DNA of 64,000 nucleotides, taken from assembly GCA_030765055.1 (NCBI GenBank), contig JAUKNK010000155.1, forward strand, positions 147,001-211,000. Direction: 5' to 3'. This stretch comes from Mantis religiosa. Its lineage: Eukaryota > Arthropoda > Insecta > Mantodea > Mantidae. This document shows positions 1-8,215 of this stretch, one piece after another (the stretch's first letter is position 1; each line of letters starts with the position of its first letter). The translations under genes and the position numbers were made by a program. The notes below the pieces were generated by a model. It was not told where the DNA came from. It made no database searches and was given only the letters and a program-made list of their open reading frames with translations.

Positions 1-332
1 ACTCCATCGGCGAACGCCGAAGAGTGCTCTGACCACCTCTGCGCGCGTGTGTATCTTTATATAACTTTCACTCTCCAAACTCCTTTTCCAAACCAAACAA
101 AGTCCTTTTGTGGCTGTTTTGGTCGCTATTGTAAACGATCCGAAGAATACCCTATTCATATAAGTCAAGTGACAATTCCTTTAGAAACCTTCTAAGGACA
201 CAGCGTCTTTCATGGCTTTGTTACTATACTTTCCCCAACTCACTGACCTTGCCCTGGGTCGTCACAAAGAACCAACATTCCTTCGACGTCTATCATTATT
301 AATTTCTTCTGGCAACCATAATTTCGGTATCA
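1..332 (-). repeat. 3' LTR, partial (left copy)
   Basis: This matches 3116-3447 over 332 bp with no gaps and 6 substitutions by my hand count (about 98.2% identity). The plus-strand end is ...ggtatca at 332, so on the transcribed strand the LTR begins TGATACC. The remaining roughly 394 bp expected from the 726-bp right copy lies beyond the window. It carries the same TATA motif (56-64) and the same hairpin (7-20) as the right copy. Confidence 0.9.
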
Positions 333-350
333 AATGCCCCCATAGATATT
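333..350 (-). promoter_or_regulatory. Candidate polypurine tract next to 3' LTR
   Basis: Read on the minus strand, the bases just before the LTR start are CTATGGGGGCATT followed by TGATACC. A run of five G immediately inside the 3' LTR is where the plus-strand primer lies in LTR elements. The tract is short and interrupted by C and T, so this is a positional call. Confidence 0.4.
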
Positions 351-1088
351 ATTTTATTATCCAATAATGAAATAATATATATGTCTTGCCCGAATATAAC
401 GCAAAATATTAGATCTTTGTCAGCAACTTCCAATTCATTTTACAATATCTTCTCACAACATTAATTTTTTACATGACATTTCCTAAAAATTATTCCCCTG
501 GTTACATAACAACAGTTCATTTAAAATTTACCAACATTCTGTTCTGCAATTTTCAACTTTTAAATATTACTCGGAAAAGATTTCAATTTACCTCATCTCT
601 CTTTTTCTCCATCAGATACACTTAAAATTAATTCATAATGTTGTTACACTTTAAACAATTCCTAAATATACACTCTTATGTTTAAATCAATGGTACATTA
701 ATAATATTATATTTGTATACAACATTTCTGAGTTCTTCTTCTTGATTCTATATAAATATTCTTTTCAAAAGTCTTTCATTGTTCTGATATTTTTTTAACT
801 GGTTAATTTTTTTTATACATTTCCGAATACTTCTTTAGGATTCTATATAAATATTATTTTCAAAGGTCTTTAAGTGTTCTGATTTTCATTACTATATTTT
901 TTTCACTTGTTTAGTTTTAAGTTTCTCTGCACTGTCACAACGCTGTTTACACTTAACCTATACATTTTACACTATACTATTTATACTTAGCATACATTTT
1001 ACAAGTTTGTTTCTTCTCCTTTTACAATTTGTTATGGCAATTTTAAATACTTTACCCTAAGTTCCCACCATTTACAAGAAAATTCATC
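351..1088. other. AT-rich non-coding internal region
   Basis: About 740 bp of A+T-rich DNA between the end of the coiled-coil frame and the polypurine tract. I see no convincing reading frame on either strand and no RT or integrase motif. It contains an imperfect local duplication (715-884) and short tandem variants of tatacattttaca around 958-1003. In an autonomous element pol would lie between gag and the 3' LTR, so this may be what replaced pol or a long 3' untranslated region. Confidence 0.6.
715..884. repeat. Imperfect tandem duplication, about 95-bp period
   Basis: The stretch gattctatataaatatt occurs at about 744 and again at about 839. In both places it is followed by a similar ttttcaaaagtcttt-like segment and then gttctgat. 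The copies extend from about 715-791 and 814-884. It is A+T rich and probably non-functional. Confidence 0.6.
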
Positions 1089-1862
1089 CTACCACAACGT
1101 ACTTCGAAAATACAAGAGAATTTTGCGGACTTTTCCATGTATAAAGGACTTATTTATTCTACATCCCCATGATTTTTCCACATTTAGCTTAGATATTGGA
1201 CACCGATCTTTTTCCCTATCTTTCTTAGGCATATTCTGATGGAACTGTGCCCCTTGCCCGAAATATTTTAATATTTCTGTTTCGTTTATCCCTGGATTTT
1301 GCATGTTTTTCAATGTTTCATTTGTCACCGTCATCTCTATTGCTACCTCACTAATTTCACTTGTGGTTTTCTCCAAATTCCTCGTCAGTTTTCTATTTTC
1401 CCACTCTGATGCTTCTAGTCTACTCCTAGTTTCTTCTAACTCCTTTCTAGTCATTTCTCCTTCCTTATCTAGTTTATGTACGATTTCCTCCCTCAGTTTT
1501 CTGTTTTTACTATCCGACCTTTCATTAACTAGATTCAAAATTTCTGTTTCCTTTGTCACTGTGATCTCCATTGCTAACTCGTTAATTTTATTTGTATTTT
1601 CCTCTACACTCCTCGTCTGTTTTCTATTTTCCCATTCTGATACTTCTAATCTACTCCTAGTTTCTCCTAACTCTTCTCTAGCCATTCCTAATTCTTTGTC
1701 TAATTTCTGTACTATTTCCTCCCCAAGTTTTCTGTTTTCACTATCTGAACTTTCATTAACTACATTCAAAACTTCATTTTCAGCATTCTCCGTCTCCTCA
1801 CTAACATCTTTTCCTACATTGTCTGTTACCTGATCAGCTTCTTCTCTTACGTCCTCTACTTC
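1089..1862 (-). pseudogene. Continuation of the coiled-coil frame beyond an in-frame TAG
   Basis: It lies in exactly the same frame as 1863-2372 and continues without another stop for 257 codons to a TAG at 1091-1089. The first in-frame Met is at 1769. The first 31 residues after the TAG are acidic (many Glu, Asp and Val). Then come two tandem copies of a 77-residue module rich in Glu, Lys and Arg (copies contain NRKL, EEIV and SEWENRK), predicted coiled coil. The C-terminal roughly 70 residues are basic and not coiled; they contain two Cys but no CCHC knuckle. Either one nonsense mutation split a roughly 427-codon protein, or the TAG is suppressed as in some retroelements, or the element has two ORFs. 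The open continuation argues that the two halves were one frame recently. Confidence 0.55.
1308..1769 (-). repeat. Two tandem 231-bp modules (77 codons each)
   Basis: The plus-strand tttgtcac segment begins at 1321 and again at 1552, exactly 231 bp apart, and flanking sequence on both sides repeats too. Translated, residues 2-78 and 79-155 of the downstream half align without gaps (NVVNESSDS against NLVNERSDS; SEWENRK in both). 77 residues is 7 x 11, compatible with the hendecad design of the first half. Confidence 0.85.
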
Positions 1863-2372
1863 CTAACAAACTTTCCCGAAATTTTCTAACGACTGTTGTT
1901 GATTGTCTAACTTCTTTCCTAGTTCTATTTGTCCTACCTCTAACTTCTGAACACTCTTTTCTAACTTTTCTTCTATCTTTTTTAAACTTTGATTGTTATC
2001 ATTCATCTCTTTTCTTAAACTTTGATTGTTATCATTCATCTCTTTCCTTAAACTTTGATCGTTATCATCAGTCTTTTTACTTAAACTTTCATTGTTATCA
2101 TTCATCTCTTTCCTTAAATTTTGATTGTTATCATTCATCTCTTTCCTTAAATTTTGATTGTTATCATTCATCTCTTTCCTTAAACTCTCAACACTTGCGA
2201 ACACTTTTCTGATTTCCTCTAACATATTTATTTCCCTTTCTACATTATCTAGGACAGTTCTACTACACTCTGGTGCTTCGACTTCCTGCCTACTGCTACT
2301 AGCATCAACCTCCTGAACTCCCATGCTTTCTACAGAATTTTGACTCAGCATTTTTCCACTCCTTAAATACAT
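1863..2372 (-). CDS. Coiled-coil gag-position ORF, N-terminal part (169 aa)
   Basis: This is the first long frame after the leader, the position of gag in an LTR element. It starts at the ATG at 2372-2370. An in-frame TGA directly precedes that ATG (2375-2373), which fixes the 5' limit of the frame. The N-terminus reads MYLRSGKML, followed by an acidic, Ser-rich stretch to about residue 45. From residue 64 to about 140 it is built from seven 11-residue repeats of the type LRKEMNDNNQN, ending in a Lys/Glu-rich helix. This composition predicts a long parallel coiled coil, consistent with a self-associating capsid-like or scaffold role, though no capsid fold or zinc knuckle is recognisable. It ends at TAG (1865-1863), but the same frame stays open for another 257 codons. 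The gag assignment is inferred from position. Confidence 0.6.
   Translation of the reverse strand: MYLRSGKMLSQNSVESMGVQEVDASSSRQEVEAPECSRTVLDNVEREINMLEEIRKVFASVESLRKEMNDNNQNLRKEMNDNNQNLRKEMNDNNESLSKKTDDNDQSLRKEMNDNNQSLRKEMNDNNQSLKKIEEKLEKSVQKLEVGQIELGKKLDNQQQSLENFGKVC
1953..2183 (-). repeat. 33-bp tandem repeat coding an 11-residue (hendecad) motif
   Basis: Seven consecutive 33-bp units lie in the reading frame, six of them clear and the last degenerate. The unit contains ttatcattcatctctttcc on the plus strand. Each encodes an 11-residue step starting with Leu, of the type LRKEMNDNNQN. Eleven-residue periodicity is a known variant of coiled-coil packing. The fourth unit is the most diverged (SKKTDDNDQ). 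Confidence 0.85.
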
Positions 2373-2698
2373 TCACAGTAGTCTAGTATATAATTTAACA
2401 CTGCGTACCTTTGATTGTTTTTACTGGCTCCTGATGATGTCACTGATGACGATGCCGGCTTCCTTTCTTCTTTACAGTCGAACTGTTGATGAATTTCTTG
2501 ATGGGTCGACCGTCCTCCTGTCGAACCACCTTCTGTTGCACCTCGTTGTCGGGTTGAAACTCCTTCTACGTTGAACCTCCTTCTAGGTTGAATCTGCTTC
2601 TCTTGTTGAACCTCGTCGTCGGGTTGAAACTCCTTCTAGGGTTGAACCTCCTTCTCGGGTTGAACCTCCTCCTGTTGTCGAACGTCCTTCTCCTATCG
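2373..2698 (-). other. 5' leader of the retroelement with 18-bp minisatellite
   Basis: This 326-bp stretch lies between the primer-binding site and the first ATG. From about 2515 to 2690 it is made of roughly nine imperfect 18-bp units of the type ttgaacctccttctcggg. A short frame across it (RRRFNP-like hexapeptides) runs back through the primer site into the LTR, so I do not call it a gene. The part nearest the ATG (2373-2510) is unremarkable. Confidence 0.65.
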
Positions 2699-2718
2699 GG
2701 CCCCGCGTTGGCGCGCCA
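2699..2718 (-). promoter_or_regulatory. Primer-binding site, tRNA-Lys-like
   Basis: Three bases inside the 5' LTR the minus strand reads TGGCGCGCCAACGCGGGGCC. From memory, the complement of the insect tRNA-Lys 3' end with CCA is TGGCGCCCAACGTGGGGC. The two agree apart from one inserted G and one C/T difference. Position, the TGG start and the match together make this a good primer site, slightly degraded or adapted to a tRNA variant. Confidence 0.75.
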
Positions 2719-2883
2719 ATTTGATGCAAAAAATGTTGGTGGTGGATCACAGGTTACCACTGCTCTACGTTGTGCACCAGTTTGATACGAAAATTATAGT
2801 GAGCAATGAGGTTTCTCTCAGGGTATGCGTGGATGTGTGTGAGAAGGAAATTTTACAACACTGGAATGCCCGTTTCCAAATTA

Positions 2884-2889
2884 TTTATT
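2884..2889 (-). terminator. Candidate poly(A) signal AATAAA in the LTR
   Basis: The minus strand reads AATAAATAA here, about 255 bases downstream of the predicted start, a usable position for defining the R/U5 boundary. No cleavage site can be assigned from sequence alone. Confidence 0.45.
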
Positions 2890-3121
2890 CACTGCTTCTT
2901 ATTTCAAACCTCGAAATGGAAGCTGCCGACCGAGGGTTACCAATCACGGTTTATAGTGACTGAATGCTAACTATATTTCTCGATAAATTTTGATGACCTG
3001 ACAAATATTCAGGACCGAACAAGTTGACCACCCTAATAGGCTGCACGTTTGACTCTTCCCTTTATATCGGCTACACGCCGGATAATATTTATAATGGGTT
3101 CATAGCTGTGACCCGACTCCA

Positions 3122-3135
3122 TCGGCGAACGCCGA
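3122..3135 (-). other. Perfect 6-bp hairpin just downstream of predicted start site
   Basis: The sequence tcggcgaacgccga is a perfect inverted repeat (6-bp arms, 2-base loop). It lies 9 bases or more beyond the predicted initiator, so it would sit near the 5' end of the element's RNA and be repeated in its 3' end. The same hairpin is intact at 7-20 in the left LTR. Confidence 0.6.
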
Positions 3136-3170
3136 AGAGTGCTCTGACCACCTCTGCGCGCGGGTGTATC

Positions 3171-3179
3171 TTTATATAA
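3171..3179 (-). promoter_or_regulatory. TATA box of the LTR promoter
   Basis: The minus strand reads TTATATAAA. About 33 bp downstream (3147-3144) lies TCAG, resembling the arthropod initiator core, which is the right spacing for TATA plus initiator. The other LTR copy has the same motif at 56-64. Prediction by sequence only. Confidence 0.6.
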
Positions 3180-3539
3180 CTTTCACTCTCCAAACTCCTT
3201 TTCCAAACCAAACAAAGTCCTTTTGTGGCTGTTTTGGTCGCTATTGTAAACGATCCGAAGAATACCCTATTCATATAAGTCAAGTGACAATTCCTTTAGA
3301 AACCTTCTAAGGACACAGCGTCTTTCATGGCTTTGTTACAATACTTTCCCCAACTCACTGACCTTGCCCTGGGTCGTCACAAAGAACCAACATTCCTTCG
3401 ACCTCTATCTTTATTATTTTCTTCTGGCAACCATAGTTTCGGTATCAATGTATCACAAGCATGGTGCAGCGCTCAGATACAGCATAACATGCAGGATGTA
3501 TCACAAGCATGGTGCAGCGCTCAGATACAGCACAACATG

Positions 3540-6500
3540 CAGGATGTGTCACAAGCATGGTGCAGCGTTCAGATACAGCATAACATGCAGCACGTGTCAC
3601 AAGCATGGTGCATCGTTCAGATACAGCATAACATGCAGGACGTGTCACAAGCATGGTGCAGCGCTCAGATACATCATAACATGCAGGATGTCTCACAAGC
3701 ATGGTGCAGCGCTCAGATACAGCATAACATGCAGGATGTGTCAAAAGTATGGTGCAGCGCTCAGATACAGAATAACACGCAGGACGTGTCATAAGCATGG
3801 TGAAGCGCTCAGATACACCATAACATGCAGGACGTGTCACAAGCATGGTGCAGCGCTCAGATACAGCATTACATGCAGGATGTATTACAAGCATGGTGCA
3901 TCGCTCAGAGACAGCATAACATGCAGGACGTGTCACAAGCATGGTGCAGCGCTCAGATACAGCATAACATGCAGGATGTATCATAAGCATGGTGCAGCGA
4001 TCAGATACAACATAACATGCAGGATGTATCATAAGCATGGTGCAGCGATCAGATACAGCATAACATGCAGGACGTGTCACAAGCATGGTGCAGCGCTCAG
4101 ATACAGCATAACATGCAGGATGTATCACAAGCATGGTGCAGCGCTCAGATACAGCATAACATGCAGGACGTGTCAGAAGCATGGTGCAGCGCTCAGATAC
4201 AGCATAACATGCAGGATGTATCACAAGCATGGTGCAGCGTTCAGATGCAACATAACATGCAGGACGTGTCACAAGCATGGTGCAGCACTCACATACAGCA
4301 TAACATGCAGGATGTATCAGAAGCATGGTGCAGCGATCAGATACAGCATAACATGCAGGACGTGTCACAAGCATGGTGCAGCGCTGAGATACAGCATAAC
4401 ATGCAGGATGTATCACAAGCATGGTGCAACGATCAGATACTACATAACATGCAGGATGTATCATAAGCATGGTGCAGCGCTCAGATACAACATAACATGC
4501 AGGACGTGTCACAAGTATAGTGCAGCGATCAGATACGGCATAACATGCAGGACGTGTCACAAGCATGGTGCAGCGCTGAGATACAGCATAACATGCAGGA
4601 TGTATCACAAGCATGGTGCAACGATCAGATACTACATAACATGCAGGATGTATCATAAGCATGGTGCAGCGCTCAGATACAACATAACATGCAGGACGTG
4701 TCACAAGTATAGTGCAGCGCTCAGATACAGCATAACATGCAGGACGTGTCACAAGCATGGTGCAGCGCTCAGATACAACATAACATGCAGGACGTGTCAC
4801 AAGTATAGTGCAGCGCTCAGATACAGCATAACATGCAGGACGTGTCACAAGCATGGTGCAGCGCTCAGATACAGCATAACATGCAGGATGTATCACAAGC
4901 ATGGTGCAGCGCTCAGATACAGCATAACATGCAGGACGTGGCACAAGCATGGTGCAGCGTTCAGACACAGCATAACATGTAGGATGTATCGCAAGCATGG
5001 TGCAGCGATCAGATACAACCTAACATGCAGGATGTATCACAAGCATGGTGCATCGCTCAGATACACCATAACATGCAGAATGTAACACAAGCATGGTGCT
5101 TCGCTCAGATACAGCATAGCATGCAGGATGTATCACAAGCATGGTGCAGCGATCAGATACAGCACAACATGCAGGATGTATCACAAGCATGGTGCATCGC
5201 TCAGATACAGCATAACATTCAGGATGTATCATAAGCATGGTGCATCGCTCAGATACAGCATAGCATGCAGGATGTATCACAAGCATGGTGCAGCGATCAG
5301 ATACAGCATAGCATGCAGAATGTATCACAAGCATGGTGCACCGCTCAGATACAGCATAACATGCAGGATGTATCACAAGCATGGTGCTGCGTCACATACA
5401 GCATAACATGCAGGATGTATCACAAGCATGGTGCAGCGTTCAGATACAGCATAACATGCAGGAGGTATCACAAGCATGGTGCAGCGATCAGATACAGCAT
5501 AACATGCAGGAGGTATCACAAGCATGGTGCACCGCTCAGATACAGCATAACATGCAGGACGTATTACAAGCATGGTGCAGCGATCAGATACAGCATAACA
5601 TGCAGGATGTATTACAAGCATTGTGAACCGCTCAGATACAGCATAACATGCAGGACGTATTACAAGCATGGTGCAGCGATCAGATACAGCATAACATGCA
5701 GGACGTATTACAAGCATGGTGCAGCGATCAGATACAGCATAACATGCAGGACGTATTACACGCATGGTGCAGCGATCAGAAACAGCATAACATGCAGGAT
5801 GTATCACACGCATGGTGCACCGCTCAGATACAGCATAACATGCAGAATGTATTACAAGCATGGTGCACCGCTCATATACAGCATAACATGCAGGATGTAT
5901 TACAAGCATGGTGCAGCGATCAGATACAGCTTAACATGCAAGATGTATCACAAGCATGGTGCAGCGCTCAGATACAGCATAACATGCAGAATGTATCCCA
6001 AGCATGGTGCAGCGATCAGATACAGCATAACATGCAGGATGTGTCACAAGCATGGTGCAGCGTTCAGATACAGCATAACATGCAGCACGTGTCACAAGCA
6101 TGGTGCATCGTTCAGATACAGCATAACATGCAGGACGTGTCACAAGCATGATGCAGCGCTCAGATACATCATAACATGCAGGATGTCTCACAAGCATGGT
6201 GCAGCGCTCAGATACAGCATAACATGCAGGATGTGTCAAAAGTATGGTGCAGCGCTCAGATACAGAATAACACGCAGGACGTGTCATAAGCATGGCGAAG
6301 CGCTCAGATACACCATAACATGCAGGACGTGTCACAATCATGGTGCAGCGCTCAGATACAGCATTACATGCAGGATGTATTACAAGCATGGTGCATCGCT
6401 CAGTTACAGCATAACATGCAGGATGTATCATAAGCATGGTGCAGCGATCAGATACAACATAACATGCAGGATGTATCATAAGCATGGTGCAGCGATCAGA

Positions 6501-8215
6501 TACAGCATAACATGCAGGACGTGTCACAAGCATGGTGCAGCGCTCAGATACAGCATAACATGCAGGATGTATCACAAGCATGGTGCAGCGCTCAGATACA
6601 GCATAACATGCAGGACGTGTCAGAAGCATGGTGCAGCGCTCAGATACAGCATAACATGCAGGATGTATCACAAGCATGGTGCAGCGTTCAGATACAACAT
6701 AACATGCAGGACGTGTCACAAGCATGGTGCAGCACTCACATACAGCATAACATGCAGGATGTATCAGAAGCATGGTGCAGCGATCAGATACAGCATAACA
6801 TGCAGGACGTGTCACAAGCATGGTGCAGCACTCACATACAGCATAACATGCAGGATGTATCACAAGCATGGTGCAACGATCAGATACTACATAACATGCA
6901 GGATGTATCATAAGCATGGTGAAGCGCTCAGATACAACATAACATGCAGGACGTGTCACAAGTATAGTGCAGCGCTCAGATACAGCATAACATGCAGGAC
7001 GTGTCACAAGCATGGTGCAGCGCTCAGATACAGCATAACATGCAGGACGTGTCACAAGCATGGTGCAGCGCTCAGATACAGCATAACATGCAGGAAGTGT
7101 CACAAGCATGGTGCAGCGCTCAGATACAGCATAACATGCAGGATGTATCACAAGCATGGTGCAGCGCTCAGATACAGCATAACATGCAGGACGTGGCACA
7201 AGCATGGTGCAGCGTTCAGATACAGCATAACATGTAGGATGTATCGCAAGCATGGTGCAGCGATCAGATACAACCTAACATGCAGGATGTATCACAAGCA
7301 TGGTGCATCGCTCAGATACACCATAACATGCAGAATGTAACACAAGCATGGTGCTTCGCTCAGATACAGCATAGCATGCAGGATGTATCACAAGCATGGT
7401 GCAGCGATCAGATACAGCACAACATGCAGGATGTATCACAAGCATGGTGCATCGCTCAGATACAGCATAACATACAGGATGTATCATAAGCATGGTGCAT
7501 CGCTCAGATACAGCATAGCATGCAGGATGTATCACAAGCATGGTGCAGCGATCAGATACAGCATAACATGCAGGATGTATCACAAGCATGGTGCATCGCT
7601 CAGATACAGCATAGCATGCAGAATGTATCACAAGCATGGTGCACCGCTCAGATACCGCATAACATGCAGGATGTATCACAAGCATGGTGCTGCGTCACTT
7701 ACAGCATAACATGCATGATGTATCACAAGCATGGTGCAGCGTTCAGATACAGCATAACATGCAGGAGGTATCACAAGCATGGTGCAGCGATCAGATACAG
7801 CATAACATGCAGGAGGTATCACAAGCATGGTGCACCGCTCAGATACAGCATAACATGCAGGACGTATTACAAGCATGGTGCAGCGATCAGATACAGCATA
7901 ACATGCAGGATGTATTACAAGCATTGTGCACCGCTCAGATACAGCATAACATGCAGGACGTATTACAAGCATGGTGCAGCGATCAGATACAGCATAACAT
8001 GCAGGACGTATTACAAGCATGGTGCAGCGATCAGATACAGCATAACATGCAGGACGTATTACACGCATGGTGCAGCGATCAGAAACAGCATAACATGCAG
8101 GATGTATCACAAGCATGGTGCACCGCTCAGATACAGCATAACATGCAGAATGTATTACAAGCATGGTGCACCGCTCAGATACAGCATAACATGCAGGATG
8201 TATTACAAGCATGGT
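3540..8215 (+). repeat. Higher-order repeat pair, period about 2.26-2.50 kb
   Basis: Rare unit variants recur in order. gatgtctca at 3687 returns at 6182 (shift 2,495), the unit ending before 5085 returns at 7340 (shift 2,255), and the one-base-deleted unit at 5385 returns at 7688 (shift 2,303). The changes of shift are multiples of 48 plus the one-base deletion, so whole units were lost or gained between copies. This part of the array lacks the catgacatgcagaat unit type that is common after about 8,380. Confidence 0.8.
5385..5431 (+). repeat. 47-bp marker unit, first of sixteen
   Basis: The unit reads tgctgcgtcac where the consensus has tgcagcgctcag, so one base is missing and every frame shifts. 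Further copies start at 7688, 11623, 14310, 21317, 22468, 30626, 31777, 36671, 40124, 44779, 46506, 51161, 52552, 55479 and 62810. Two subtypes exist. One reads gtcacata or gtcactta. The other, gtcaatta, is found at 14310, 21317, 30626, 44779, 51161 and 62810. All distances between markers are multiples of 48 minus small known indels. Confidence 0.85.

Larger units (their letters stand above)
1..3447 (-). mobile_element. Non-autonomous LTR retrotransposon, 3' LTR cut by window edge
   Basis: Seen: a 332-bp direct repeat (1-332 and 3116-3447) flanks about 2.4 kb. On the minus strand the order is complete LTR, primer-binding site, leader, coiled-coil reading frame, AT-rich tail, short G-rich tract, second LTR. 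This is the layout of an LTR retrotransposon transcribed right to left. Known: autonomous Ty3/gypsy, BEL or copia elements carry several kb of pol (protease, RT, RNase H, integrase). The internal part here is only 2,389 bp and no pol motif is visible in any frame. Inferred: a non-autonomous or internally deleted copy that would need enzymes from a relative. The tRNA-Lys-like primer site leans towards the Ty3/gypsy group, but without RT the family cannot be assigned. The right end joins the satellite directly. Confidence 0.87.
2722..3447 (-). repeat. 5' LTR, complete (right copy, 726 bp)
   Basis: On the plus strand it runs from tgatgc (2722) to ggtatca (3447). The ends are TG...CA with short inverted termini TGAT/ATCA. 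The inner boundary is set by the adjacent primer site and the outer boundary by the point where the left LTR copy stops matching (332/3447). It carries a TATA box, a possible initiator and a poly(A) signal on the minus strand. The outer edge abuts satellite DNA. Confidence 0.85.

Noticed and set aside
333..1088. Remnant of reverse transcriptase or integrase
   Set aside because: No YxDD-like or zinc-finger/DDE-like motif or sustained frame could be seen in the AT-rich stretch on either strand.
1303..1833. Plus-strand 176-codon ORF rich in Ser, Leu and Phe
   Set aside because: It is the antisense shadow of the minus-strand coiled-coil frame. Its composition mirrors Glu/Lys/Arg-rich codons on the other strand.
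2566..2785. Short ORFs on both strands across the leader (RRRFNP repeats; LLLGLN repeats)
   Set aside because: They translate the 18-bp minisatellite. The minus one starts inside the LTR and crosses the primer site, so it is unlikely to be a gene.
2721..3283. Small ORFs of 64-80 codons inside the right LTR
   Set aside because: They lie within the LTR, show no recognisable motif and fit chance.
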